Source of the DNA: CAYRTD01 sp964595055
GTDB taxonomy: Bacteria > Bacteroidota > Bacteroidia > Bacteroidales > GCA-2748055
NCBI GenBank assembly: GCA_964595055.1
Contig: CAZQOV010000009.1
Location: forward strand, 1-36,413
Direction: 5' to 3'
Length of the DNA: 36,413 nucleotides
Shown here: piece by piece, positions 26,486-35,067 of the stretch
Layout: each line of letters starts with the position of its first letter
How positions within the stretch are numbered: the first letter of the stretch is position 1
Program-made: the position numbers and the translations under genes
Notes under the pieces: model-generated
Database searches by the model: none
The model's input: only the letters and a program-made list of their open reading frames with translations
What the model was told of the DNA's origin: nothing

Positions 26486-26496
26486 AATAATTTGCT

Positions 26497-26679
26497 ATGA
26501 CTACCCTATGTAAAGTTATTAAGAATGGGCCCCTCGAAGTAAGCGGTAATTTTGAAATAACCGGGACGGACGGTAAAAAAATAAAGCTTCAGGGACCAGT
26601 TTATCTCTGCCGGTGCGGGGATTCAAAAAATAAACCCTTCTGCGACGGAGCTCATGGCCGAAATAATTTTCAAGGCTAA
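26497..26679 (+). CDS. Small CDGSH iron-sulfur protein
   Basis: 60 residues and complete. CRCGDSKNKPFCDGAH gives Cys38, Cys40, Cys49 and His53 as 2Fe-2S ligands. The order of strands before it (GPLEVSGNFEITGTDGKKI, then QGPVYLCRCG) matches the C-terminal half of the upstream fused protein closely, so this looks like a duplicate of that domain without the ferredoxin part. The gene starts 11 bases after the upstream stop. It is followed after 43 bases by arginine deiminase, which has its own -7 box. Confidence 0.9.
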   Translation: MTTLCKVIKNGPLEVSGNFEITGTDGKKIKLQGPVYLCRCGDSKNKPFCDGAHGRNNFQG

Positions 26680-26694
26680 ATCTCATTGATGAAT

Positions 26695-26702
26695 TATATT
26701 TG
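26695..26702 (+). promoter_or_regulatory. Candidate -7 box of arginine deiminase gene (TATATTTG)
   Basis: TATATTTG is an exact TAnnTTTG match, 20 bases before the ATG at 26723. The -33 region has TTTT but no clean TTTG at the usual spacing. Confidence 0.4.
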
Positions 26703-26722
26703 CATCCTGATTATTCATCGCC

Positions 26723-27979
26723 ATGAATGAAAAAATCAACATCTCCGTTTGTTCTGAAGTTGGTGAACTTGAGACTTTGATTCTGCATAGGCCCGGACCC
26801 GAAGTAGAAAACATGACTCCCATGAATGCAGAACGGGCGCTATACAGCGATATCTTAAACCTCTCGGTGGCAAGAAAAGAATATTCCCAGCTTAGTTGCA
26901 TCCTCACACGCTTTGCGAATACCATTTACCTAGAGGATTTATTAAAAGATATCCTCGAGGATAATGGGGTGAAAGATAAACTCATCCGAAAAATCTGTCA
27001 AAATGAATGCATTACCGATACTACAGATGAGCTCTTATCCTTGACAGCCGAAGAACTCTCAAGACAATTAATCGAAGGGGTACCCCTTAAAAGGGATAGC
27101 CTTACCAATTATCTCAGCAATAACAATTATTCCCTGAGACCCTTGCATAATTTCTTTTTTACACGCGATAGTGCAGTGGCTGTATACGACAGAATGTTAA
27201 TCGCAAGTATGGCAAACCGGGTGAGAGAAAGAGAAGCATTTATCATGCATAGCCTATTCGACCATCATCCAGCTTTCAAAACAACTACCATGAGTAAATC
27301 CGGGTATCCTCTTCCTTCTGAAAAAATAAACATGGAAGGTGGGGATATTCTGATCGCACGAAAAGATATTATTCTTATGGGAATAGGCCCAAGGACAACC
27401 TCGCAGGGAGTAGATTTTCTTTTAAACCGTTTAAAAGAAAAAAAGCAGAAACAACACGTAATTGTCCAGGAATTGCCCCATAAGCCGGAATCGTTCATTC
27501 ATCTCGACATGGCTTTTACCTTTCTGGACACAAATGCCTGCATGGTTTATGAACCACTGATAATTAAGCCAAACCGCTACGCAACCGTACACATCACCCT
27601 GGATAATGGCAAGGTAACTTCCATAAAAGGAGTCAAACATATACCCGGCATACTTGATGAATTGGGTATGCCCCTGGATATCTGTTATTGTGGAGGTAAA
27701 AAAGATTCCATCATACAGGAGAGAGAACAATGGCACAGTGGAGCTAACTTCTTCGCCATTGCCCCGGGAAAAGTCATTGCCTACAGCAGAAACGTCTATA
27801 CCCTCGAAGATGTGAATAAGAACGGGTATGAAATTATCCGGGCAAAGGACGTACTTTCCGGAAAGATCAATCCCGAAGACTATAAAAAGTATGTAATCAC
27901 CATCGAAGGGTCTGAACTTTCCCGCGGTGGTGGTGGAGCGAGGTGTATGACGATGCCTCTGAGGAGAAAAGAAATATAA
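26723..27979 (+). CDS. arcA: Arginine deiminase
   Basis: Hydrolyses arginine to citrulline and ammonia. It is 418 residues, as usual for bacterial ADI. Catalytic and substrate-binding motifs in order: LHRPGPEVENMTP near residue 21, NFFFTRDSAV (FTRD at 146-149), NMEGGDIL (204-208), FIHLDMAFT (His260, Asp262) and SRGGGGARCMTMP, with the nucleophile Cys408. The N-terminal region up to 120 is the helical domain typical of ADIs. There is no arcB, arcC or arginine/ornithine antiporter beside it, so it may feed citrulline or ammonia into other routes rather than a full ATP-yielding ADI pathway. The upstream neighbours are CDGSH proteins with no clear link. The start is the ATG just after the candidate promoter. 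Confidence 0.94.
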   Translation: MNEKINISVCSEVGELETLILHRPGPEVENMTPMNAERALYSDILNLSVARKEYSQLSCILTRFANTIYLEDLLKDILEDNGVKDKLIRKICQNECITDTTDELLSLTAEELSRQLIEGVPLKRDSLTNYLSNNNYSLRPLHNFFFTRDSAVAVYDRMLIASMANRVREREAFIMHSLFDHHPAFKTTTMSKSGYPLPSEKINMEGGDILIARKDIILMGIGPRTTSQGVDFLLNRLKEKKQKQHVIVQELPHKPESFIHLDMAFTFLDTNACMVYEPLIIKPNRYATVHITLDNGKVTSIKGVKHIPGILDELGMPLDICYCGGKKDSIIQEREQWHSGANFFAIAPGKVIAYSRNVYTLEDVNKNGYEIIRAKDVLSGKINPEDYKKYVITIEGSELSRGGGGARCMTMPLRRKEI

Positions 27980-28309
27980 ACCTATTTCCCGGGGCTCTGA
28001 CCCATCGTGCTTACCCTCCACACGACAGGACCGCAGGAAATCATAAGCTGAGCTTCCTCCACCAGACTCAGACCTTCGGCTTCCATCTGGAATCAATTTT
28101 TCGCTATGCTCCTGATCTGTTCACGTGTCGCCCATTTTCAATAGAACCTCAATTCTACATCGCAGGGAAAAGGATTCAGCAACCGGGCTAAGGCTTCATC
28201 AAAAAATCACCGCAGGCACACGGTTTTTTGGCTGGAGAAAGTGAAAAAATTCCTTTTCCTGTAACAAATGCTCATCTGAACCGTCTGACAGATATAATTT
28301 CTGAAAAAT
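27980..28309. other. 330-base gap with possible gene remnant on minus strand
   Basis: No intact gene is convincing. On the minus strand, reading left from about 28191, one frame runs FDEALARLLNPFPCDVELRF, a TGA, then KWATREQIRSIAK, another TGA, and MEAEGLSLVEEAQLMISCG followed by PVVWRV. This looks protein-like but is broken by two stops, and a plus-strand frame over the same bases (27943-28191) is also open. GC content looks higher than in neighbouring gaps. I cannot name a family; an echo of the MtfA peptidase N-terminus is too weak to rely on. I see no RNA gene, and no promoter match for the permease gene that follows. Confidence 0.3.
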
Positions 28310-30700
28310 ATGCTTAGAAACTACTTTCTGATCAATATCCGCAATTTCATCAGACATTGGAGTTATTCTATCATTAATCTATTAGGTCTTACGATTGGAT
28401 TAACTGCCGTGATCATCATAATGATCTATGTATTCCATGAATTCAGTTACGACCGTTTCCATAAGGAACCGGAAAGCATTTACCGGATCGTAACAGACAT
28501 TAACATGGCAGGCAATGAGCAATCTTTCGCTCTTACCCAGACTCCCCTTCCCCCGGAAATCAACAGAAGATATCCTGAAATTACTTCATATACAAGAATC
28601 TACCGACCATGGAACTCCATTCTCGTAGCGAAGGAAGATCAAAAATTCTATGAGAAAAAATTGATTTATGCAGATTCCGGATTTTTTAAAACATTTGACT
28701 TCAAACTTTTACAGGGAAATCCTGATATTTTACTCAACCGGCCTTATACCCTGGTTCTGACCCAATCAATGGCCAAAAAATATTTTGGTAATCAGGATCC
28801 TGTGGGAAAAACACTGAGCATTAATAACAGACATGATTATGAGATCATGGGCATTATGGAAGACCCGCCATCCAACTCCCATTTCAGTTTTTCCGCTATT
28901 CTTTCATTTTCTACCTTTTACGAAGGAAGTAGCGCAAAATGGATGAACGTCTGGGAAGGCAATATCAATTATTTCGGTTACATCCGGGTGAGGCCAGGGA
29001 CCTCTGTGGACGAACTGGAAAAAAAAGTTAATGAGACGGTACAGGAGAAAGCCGGCCAGGCTTTCAACGATTACGGGTTCACACTCTATTCTCACCTGCA
29101 GCCAATTACAGACATTCATTTAAAATCAGATTTTGAATATGATATACAACCTCATGGAAATATCACAAATGTCTATGTATTCATTGTCATCGCTTTTGTT
29201 ATCCTTATCATTGCGGCCATAAACTTTATGAATCTTTCCACTGCCAGGTCAGCCAACCGCGCAAGAGAGGTGGGTATTAGAAAAGTGAATGGAGCAAGAA
29301 AGCGGATGCTGGTCCTCCAGTATATCAGTGAATCGGTAATATATTCACTAATGGCCTTTATTCTGGCATTGGTACTTACAGAATTTCTGCTCCCGGGTTT
29401 TAGCAGATTAATAAACCGGGAACTCCATTTCTCGATCAGCCAGAACGCAAAATACTTTCTCGTTTTTCTATTCATCTCCATATCAATTGGCATTGCGGCC
29501 GGACTCTATCCTGCCTTCTACCTGTCGAATTTCAAAGCTATCAAGGTATTAAAAGGAGAAGTAACCCGGGGAAAATCCGGAGTTTTTTTCCGGAATGTGC
29601 TGGTTGTTGTCCAATTCACCATCTCTGTAGTTCTGATTATCGGGACGATTATTGTTTTCCAGCAAATCTCTTACATTAATAACAAGGACCTTGGATTTAA
29701 CCACGAAAGTGTAATTATTGTGCCTTTGAGAAACAATGATCTGACCAGGGATTATAAATCGGTAAAAGAAAGAATTGAAAAAATCCCGGGTGTGATTGGA
29801 AGTACAGCTTCTCAAAACTTTCTGGGCAATGAATTTAGCGGAAATGCATACCGGTTTAAAGGAATGGCTCCAAATGAAAATATATTGATGAATTTCATTG
29901 ATGTAGATGATGAGTATATTGATCTTTTTGAAATGAGGATCAAGAAAGGAAGAGACTTTTCCGAGGAATTTGGAACAGATAAGGATGCGGTTTTGATGAA
30001 TGAGGTTGCGGTTAAATATTCCGGTCTGGAAAATCCGGTAGGAGAATTCCTGTGGGGACCAGATTCTTCGAAAAAAGAAATTATTGGTGTAGTTGAAAAT
30101 TTTCATTTCGGCTCTCTTCATAAAAATATTGAGCCCTTAATCATTGCACATGACCCAAACCGGTTTAATTATTTAAATATCAAACTCGAAAATTCCAAGC
30201 TTAAGGAGACGCTTGATAAGCTTTCAACAGAATGGCAAATAATAGATCCGGACAGGCCTTTCGATTATTTTTTCCTGGAAACAAGCTTTGAAGAAATGTA
30301 TCAGGAAGAGAAACGGCTGGGTAGCACCTATTTCTACTTTTCACTCCTGGCCATTATAATTGCGCTATTAGGTCTGTTTGGTCTTTCCTCTTTTATTACA
30401 GAACAACGAACCAGGGAAATCAGCATAAGGAAAGTTCTGGGAGCAAGTTCAAAAATAATTGTCTTAAATCTTTCGTCCGGCTTTATGCTTTTGGTGATGA
30501 TTTCAAATCTGATCGCATGGCCTTCGGCCTGGTTTCTGATGAAAAACTGGTTAGATAATTTTGCGTACCGTATAGAACTGAATCCATGGCCATTCATTGC
30601 TGCAACCTTGTTATCACTGCTCATTTCTTTCCTTACCGTAAGCGTTCAATCTTATAAAGCCTCAGTAGCCAATCCGGCAAACCAATTGCGTTACGGGTAA
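28310..30700 (+). CDS. MacB/FtsX-type ABC transporter permease
   Basis: 796 residues with two tandem FtsX cores. The first membrane helix is at about 19-43 (IINLLGLTIGLTAVIIIMIY), a periplasmic MacB-type domain spans about 45-285, helices follow at about 287-308 and 343-362 with the FtsX motif AREVGIRKVNGARK (319-332), more helices lie at about 380-405 and 427-448, and a second large periplasmic domain precedes three C-terminal helices with TREISIRKVLGASSK. This is the orphan two-domain permease form common in Bacteroidota, acting in mechanotransmission or export rather than classical transport. No ATPase (LolD/MacB type) or membrane-fusion gene is adjacent, so its partner must be elsewhere. 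Its stop is 25 bases from the convergent sucC stop. Confidence 0.92.
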   Translation: MLRNYFLINIRNFIRHWSYSIINLLGLTIGLTAVIIIMIYVFHEFSYDRFHKEPESIYRIVTDINMAGNEQSFALTQTPLPPEINRRYPEITSYTRIYRPWNSILVAKEDQKFYEKKLIYADSGFFKTFDFKLLQGNPDILLNRPYTLVLTQSMAKKYFGNQDPVGKTLSINNRHDYEIMGIMEDPPSNSHFSFSAILSFSTFYEGSSAKWMNVWEGNINYFGYIRVRPGTSVDELEKKVNETVQEKAGQAFNDYGFTLYSHLQPITDIHLKSDFEYDIQPHGNITNVYVFIVIAFVILIIAAINFMNLSTARSANRAREVGIRKVNGARKRMLVLQYISESVIYSLMAFILALVLTEFLLPGFSRLINRELHFSISQNAKYFLVFLFISISIGIAAGLYPAFYLSNFKAIKVLKGEVTRGKSGVFFRNVLVVVQFTISVVLIIGTIIVFQQISYINNKDLGFNHESVIIVPLRNNDLTRDYKSVKERIEKIPGVIGSTASQNFLGNEFSGNAYRFKGMAPNENILMNFIDVDDEYIDLFEMRIKKGRDFSEEFGTDKDAVLMNEVAVKYSGLENPVGEFLWGPDSSKKEIIGVVENFHFGSLHKNIEPLIIAHDPNRFNYLNIKLENSKLKETLDKLSTEWQIIDPDRPFDYFFLETSFEEMYQEEKRLGSTYFYFSLLAIIIALLGLFGLSSFITEQRTREISIRKVLGASSKIIVLNLSSGFMLLVMISNLIAWPSAWFLMKNWLDNFAYRIELNPWPFIAATLLSLLISFLTVSVQSYKASVANPANQLRYG

Positions 30701-30725
30701 AAATGAATTACCCGCACCAAATAAT

Positions 30726-31913
30726 TTAAACCATCGCCTTTACCCTTTCTGCAGCTTCCTGCAGCGTTATAGCCGAATAAACCTTCAACCCGGAATCATC
30801 AATAAGCTTTTTCCCTTCTTCAGCATTTGTTCCCTGCAGGCGCACTATTACCGGAACTTTGATATCTCCTATGGAATGGTAAGCATCCACTATCCCCTGG
30901 GCTACACGGTCACAACGGACAATGCCGCCAAAAATATTAATAAGGATGGCTTTTACATTGGGATCTTTAAGAATAATCCTGAACCCAGCCTCCACGGTTT
31001 CAGCATTAGCGGTGCCTCCAACGTCGAGAAAATTAGCAGGATCGCCACCTGAGAGTTTGATGATATCCATGGTGGCCATGGCAAGACCGGCACCATTTAC
31101 CATACAGCCAACATTCCCGTCCAATTTGACAAAATTCAGATCATGCTTTGAAGCTTCAACCTCCGAAGGATCCTCTTCACTCAAATCGCGCATCTCAGCA
31201 AAATCAGGATGCCTGAAGAGCGCATTATCGTCAAGGTTTACCTTTGCATCGGCTGCCAGCACCAGATCATCGGAGGTTTTAAATACCGGATTAATTTCAA
31301 ATAAAGAGGCATCCGATTCCGTATAAGCTTTATATAAGGCAAACACAAACTTTACCATTTGTTTAAAAGCTTTCCCTTCCAGTCCCAGGTTGAAAGCTAT
31401 CTGACGTGCCTGAAAAGCAAGCAATCCGGTTTTGGGATCCACTTCCTCTTTAAAAATCAAATGGGGAGTGTTTTCTGCTACCGTTTCAATATCCATACCT
31501 CCTTCGGTTGAATACATAATAATATTCTTTCCGGTATCCCGGTTTAAAAGTACACTCATGTAAAACTCACTGATTTCACTCTCTCCAGGATAAAATATGC
31601 CCTGCTCAATCAACACCTTGTTCACAATTTTCCCTTCCGGACCCGTTTGATGGGTTACAAGAGTCATTCCCAAAATTTCTTTGGTGAAGGTTTTGACCTC
31701 TTCAATTGATTTTGCAATTTTAACTCCGCCACCTTTACCTCGGCCTCCGGCATGTATTTGAGCTTTTACTGCCCAAGTATCTGCATGGGTTTGAATTTGT
31801 ATTTTTTTTGCAGCATCAACGGCAGCTTCCGGAGAATCAGCAACATACCCTGCCGGAACCGCTACTCCGGCATCTCTCAATACAGACTTCGCCTGGTATT
31901 CGTGGATATTCAT
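30726..31913 (-). CDS. sucC: Succinyl-CoA ligase (ADP-forming), beta subunit
   Basis: TCA-cycle enzyme subunit making ATP from succinyl-CoA. It is 395 residues from the ATG at 31913 (MNIHEYQAKSVLRDAGV, the usual family start); an in-frame ATG 21 bases upstream would add seven residues. ATP-grasp motifs: KAQIHAGGRGKGGGVKIAKS, then FEINPVF. The C-terminal domain has LDGNVGCMVNGAGLAMATMD, NFLDVGGTA and ILINIFGGIVRCDRVAQGIV. The partner sucD is not adjacent, which is seen in other Bacteroidota. Metabolically it could link to the carboxylase operon in the same window through the propionyl-CoA to succinyl-CoA route. It is divergent from the TrmH-like gene, separated by 79 bases. Confidence 0.95.
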   Translation of the reverse strand: MNIHEYQAKSVLRDAGVAVPAGYVADSPEAAVDAAKKIQIQTHADTWAVKAQIHAGGRGKGGGVKIAKSIEEVKTFTKEILGMTLVTHQTGPEGKIVNKVLIEQGIFYPGESEISEFYMSVLLNRDTGKNIIMYSTEGGMDIETVAENTPHLIFKEEVDPKTGLLAFQARQIAFNLGLEGKAFKQMVKFVFALYKAYTESDASLFEINPVFKTSDDLVLAADAKVNLDDNALFRHPDFAEMRDLSEEDPSEVEASKHDLNFVKLDGNVGCMVNGAGLAMATMDIIKLSGGDPANFLDVGGTANAETVEAGFRIILKDPNVKAILINIFGGIVRCDRVAQGIVDAYHSIGDIKVPVIVRLQGTNAEEGKKLIDDSGLKVYSAITLQEAAERVKAMV

Positions 31914-31992
31914 AATAGTATCTTTAAAATTCAATCAACGAAAATATCCATTTTTTTTCATATAACTAAGAGAATAATAGATATTTTAGTAC

Positions 31993-32541
31993 ATGAGTAA
32001 ATACACAACCATGAGAAAATTACGAAATGAAGAGTTAAAAAGGATAAGCATAGAAGAATTCAAAGAAGCTGAGAAAATACCCCTGACCGTTGTTCTCGAT
32101 AATATAAGAAGCTTAAATAATATCGGCTCGGTATTCAGAACCTGTGATGCTTTTCGTATCAAAAGAATTTACCTTTGTGGCATAACGGCAAGGCCACCTC
32201 ACAAAGATATCCATAAGACTGCTCTCGGAGCAACCGAATCGGTGGCATGGGAATATGAAAAAGAAACTTCAGAGCTGATAAAAAAATTAAAAGATTCAGG
32301 ATATAAGGTATTTTCAGCTGAACAAACCGATAAGAGCATATCCCTTGAAGAACTGTCATTATCGGCCGGAGAAAAATATGCACTTGTATTCGGCCATGAG
32401 GTGAAGGGAGTAGATCAGAAGGTTATTGATCTGAGCGATGGCTGTATTGAAATCCCTCAGTTTGGAACAAAACATTCACTAAATATTTCAGTAAGCGCTG
32501 GAATTATTCTATGGGAAGTGTTCAAAAAACTCCGAAAATAA
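31993..32541 (+). CDS. SpoU/TrmH-family RNA 2'-O-methyltransferase
   Basis: Transfers methyl from S-adenosylmethionine to a ribose 2'-OH in tRNA or rRNA. At 182 residues it is the compact form lacking an extra N-terminal substrate-binding domain. SPOUT motifs: motif 1 LNNIGSVFRTCDAF (Arg49 the likely catalytic residue), motif 2 YALVFGHEVKGVDQ and motif 3 EIPQFGTKHSLNISVSAGI, the knot region. The ATG at 31993 is listed; ATG at 32011 (MRKLRNEELKR) matches the start I would expect for homologues and may be the true one. The target is not predictable; tRNA Gm18 (TrmH) is one candidate. Confidence 0.9.
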   Translation: MSKYTTMRKLRNEELKRISIEEFKEAEKIPLTVVLDNIRSLNNIGSVFRTCDAFRIKRIYLCGITARPPHKDIHKTALGATESVAWEYEKETSELIKKLKDSGYKVFSAEQTDKSISLEELSLSAGEKYALVFGHEVKGVDQKVIDLSDGCIEIPQFGTKHSLNISVSAGIILWEVFKKLRK

Positions 32542-32571
32542 CATCATTTTTTTGCTTAAATGGGGATAAAT

Positions 32572-32600
32572 AAAAAAGCCGTCCCGGTTATCGGAACGGC
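32572..32600 (-). terminator. Rho-independent terminator after the OmpA/TPR lipoprotein gene
   Basis: On the minus strand GCCGTTCC and GGGACGGC pair with one G-U around GATAACC, followed by six T. It starts about 22 bases past the lipoprotein gene stop. Confidence 0.8.
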
Positions 32601-32622
32601 CCTTAATTAAAAAGTTCAATAA

Positions 32623-34335
32623 CTATTCAACCAAATTTTTAAAGCTGTCATTTTCAAAATATTCAGCAAAAACGATATCTTTTTTCGCTCTCTCCTTCAT
32701 CTCTGCATCCATATCAAATGCCATTTCTAGGCTGTCAAACACGAGCTCATCTTTATCCTGACGAGCAGCTATAACCGCTTTCACATAATATTTTTCAGCA
32801 CTTTCCTTATCCGTATTATTAATGGTAGTAAGGGCAGCATCATAGTCATCCTGTAACAATTTAGCCAGTGCTGCATTCACGGAACTGGTGTTGCCAAAAT
32901 AATTTTCTGCAGCCCCATAATCCCCTTGCATAATTTTTATGATACCGAGATTATAATTAACTACATCACCAGCACCCATGGAAGCCTGAAATAATTCTTC
33001 CGCTTCTTCAACATTTCCCTGCATCAGGGCTACCACACCCAAATTGTTATTGACAACATCATTATCCATGATATCTTTTGCTCCTTCAAACGCTTCACCC
33101 GCTTCTTCTGCTTCACCCATCAGCACATAAACATAACCAATATTGTTCGCAGCTCTGAAGCATTTGGGGAAATTCTCATGAGCTTTTTTGTAGATCGCTA
33201 GTTTGGTTCCCAGATCTTCATAAAGTGTGGCTGCATAAAGCACTTCTTCGAGATCAAGGCTATCGGGATCTGTTGACCATACCTGCTGAATTTCCGCATC
33301 TGACAAACCAATATTTTCCGCATCAACAACAAATTTTGATCTTCTGAGTTCGGGAAGAACATCTTCGGCAAGTACTTCAAAAGCAGCAGCAAGATTCTTG
33401 ATTTCCTGTTCCCTCACCTCAGGATCGGAGTACATGGAAAGTACGCGCAGGATGAGTTCTTTATCAGGAACATCTGATTTTTCCAGTTCTTCTTTAAACC
33501 CTTCCCAGTCTTCCGCTGTATAATTCATGGCAAGAAAACCCTCTTTCGCTGAAGATTCAAGTTCTGCTCTTTGAGCTTCCCTGTCAAAATATCTTTTTGC
33601 TGATTCCTGCCTGTCTTCGGCCAGCTTGTCGTTAAAATCATAGGGACCATCGGGAGATGCATAAGCGTGTAATTTCATTCCTTTAAGATTGATTCTCTCA
33701 TCCTGCTCGGCCTTCTTGAGATACTCACTCAGACCTTCCATATCCTCTTTGGTAACCTCTGCGTCTCTTACATTGCTCCTGTTGATTATATAATGAATAT
33801 CAGCCTTATAGGAATCCGGTGTTATTCTTTCATATTTATCACCTATCATAACAGGTTTTGGATCAACAACTACGAGCTTAGGAGTGGTAACAATACCGTC
33901 GGCTATCTTATAGTCGTCAAATGTCATCGTATTTCCTTTGAGCTCTGCATCTACTCTTATCACAAGGTCTGACTTCATCATATCCTCACTGTACGGAACA
34001 GTTCCTGTGTAGCTAACAGATCCGCCATCCTGACTAATTACCTGGTTATTGGCTTCCACTTTTTCACCCTGCACTTTCTTTGGTTCGTATGCTGTTTCTC
34101 CACCCTCGTATTTCAATACCGGTGTTAAAGTAAGAATCGCATTTTTATTGAAATATTTTTCAGGATATTTCACATCGACTTTAACATCAACCTCATCTGC
34201 GTGTAATTCTAGAGGATCAGGGGTGACCTGGTAGGAAACATCTCCTGTATTTTCCTGCATTTTATTGAGACCACCACAACTACTTAAGAAAAATGCGGTA
34301 ACAGCAAAAAGCGCTAAGTAATTTAATTTTTTCAT
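32623..34335 (-). CDS. OmpA-like and TPR-containing lipoprotein
   Basis: 570 residues. The signal peptide ends in the lipobox FLSSC with the lipidated Cys20. Residues about 30-160 are beta-rich (SYQVTPDPLELHADEV, KYPEKYFNKNAILTLTPVL, YTGTVPYSEDM). Residues about 178-255 resemble an OmpA peptidoglycan-binding domain (INLKGMKLHAYASPDG, NDKLAEDRQESAKRYF). An Asp/Glu-rich helical insert follows, and residues about 385-540 hold TPR-like pairs (ANNIGYVYVLMGEAEEAGEA, VVALMQGNVEEAEELFQASM). It would sit at the outer membrane facing the periplasm and link it to the wall. I recognise the family as conserved in Bacteroidales, but it lacks an assigned function. It has its own promoter and terminator. Confidence 0.85.
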   Translation of the reverse strand: MKKLNYLALFAVTAFFLSSCGGLNKMQENTGDVSYQVTPDPLELHADEVDVKVDVKYPEKYFNKNAILTLTPVLKYEGGETAYEPKKVQGEKVEANNQVISQDGGSVSYTGTVPYSEDMMKSDLVIRVDAELKGNTMTFDDYKIADGIVTTPKLVVVDPKPVMIGDKYERITPDSYKADIHYIINRSNVRDAEVTKEDMEGLSEYLKKAEQDERINLKGMKLHAYASPDGPYDFNDKLAEDRQESAKRYFDREAQRAELESSAKEGFLAMNYTAEDWEGFKEELEKSDVPDKELILRVLSMYSDPEVREQEIKNLAAAFEVLAEDVLPELRRSKFVVDAENIGLSDAEIQQVWSTDPDSLDLEEVLYAATLYEDLGTKLAIYKKAHENFPKCFRAANNIGYVYVLMGEAEEAGEAFEGAKDIMDNDVVNNNLGVVALMQGNVEEAEELFQASMGAGDVVNYNLGIIKIMQGDYGAAENYFGNTSSVNAALAKLLQDDYDAALTTINNTDKESAEKYYVKAVIAARQDKDELVFDSLEMAFDMDAEMKERAKKDIVFAEYFENDSFKNLVE

Positions 34336-34391
34336 AATGCACTGGTTATTAGTTATTGATTTAAAATTCGTTAACTATTTAAAATATCCTA

Positions 34392-34422
34392 CAAACTTAA
34401 CAATGTTTTTTGGTAAAAACAA
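34392..34422 (-). promoter_or_regulatory. Candidate promoter of the lipoprotein gene
   Basis: On the minus strand TTG (34420-34422), a 20-base spacer and TAAGTTTG (34392-34399), an exact TAnnTTTG. It predicts a leader of about 50 bases before the ATG at 34335 and overlaps the terminator of the kinase gene. Confidence 0.5.
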
Positions 34423-34434
34423 GCCCTCATGGGC
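34415..34434 (-). terminator. Weak terminator after the deoxynucleoside kinase gene
   Basis: On the minus strand GCCC-ATGA-GGGC is followed by TTGTTTTT, 3 bases past the kinase stop. The stem is only 4 base pairs. Confidence 0.4.
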
Positions 34435-34437
34435 ATT

Positions 34438-35067
34438 TCATTCAGATATCCTTGTGATTCCATAATCATATTCCCGCCCAAAAATATAATTTTTTATGGA
34501 ATTATAATCCTTTTTATTATTAATAAAATTCAAATTTCGTACGTCAATAATAACAATTTTTAACTTATCTGCCATTTTAAAGGAATTGAAATAACCTTCC
34601 TGAACCTTTAACAAATAATCCCTGGAAATAGTTTTTTCATAATCCCTTCCTCTTTTTCTGATATTCTCAATTAACTGATCCACATCGGCATGTAAATATA
34701 CATACAAATCAGGTTTTGGAAGGTTCTGAAGAATAATATTAAACAATTGCCGGTACAATCTGTATTCATCTTCAGCCAAAGTTATTCCGGCAAATATGAG
34801 GGATTTCGAGAAGTAATAATCGGCTATGCTGAGCGGAGCAAACATATCCCGGTTACTCAACTCTTCTTTATGCTGCTTATAACGATCGGCCAGGAAAGAA
34901 AGCTCCAGCGGAAAAGAATACCTTTCCGGTTGATGATAAAATTTGGGTAAAAAAGGATTATCTTCAAACTGCTCATAGATAGCCCTGGCTCCTAATTCCA
35001 AAGATAATTTTCTCACCAGGGAAGTTTTACCCGCTCCGATATTTCCTTCAATGACTAAATAATTCAA
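34438..35067 (-). CDS. Deoxynucleoside kinase
   Basis: Phosphorylates a deoxynucleoside (probably dG, dA or dC) with ATP for salvage. Motifs: P-loop GNIGAGKT at 8-15; EQFEDNPFLPKFYHQPERYS, the substrate-side region; ELSFLADRYKQH; a lid-like IRKRGRDYEKTISRDYL. The family is clear; the exact base is not. Start: no ATG exists before the P-loop in frame. A TTG at 35067 gives MNYLVIEGNIGAGK, the normal family start, with GGTGGGGGG upstream as a ribosome-binding site. A GTG at 35082 would add 5 residues, MGGSS. I list the TTG form (209 residues). Confidence 0.85.
   Translation of the reverse strand: MNYLVIEGNIGAGKTSLVRKLSLELGARAIYEQFEDNPFLPKFYHQPERYSFPLELSFLADRYKQHKEELSNRDMFAPLSIADYYFSKSLIFAGITLAEDEYRLYRQLFNIILQNLPKPDLYVYLHADVDQLIENIRKRGRDYEKTISRDYLLKVQEGYFNSFKMADKLKIVIIDVRNLNFINNKKDYNSIKNYIFGREYDYGITRISE

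Noticed and set aside
27431..28096. 221-codon minus-strand frame opposite the end of arginine deiminase
   Set aside because: Most of it is antisense to the intact deiminase and its translation has no domain-like pattern.
29549..30121. 190-codon minus-strand frame opposite the permease
   Set aside because: Antisense shadow of a gene whose plus-strand frame has clear FtsX motifs.
30701..30725. Short inverted repeat CGGGTA/TACCCG spanning the permease stop and the sucC side
   Set aside because: Only six base pairs with a nine-base loop and no T-run; not strong enough to call a terminator.
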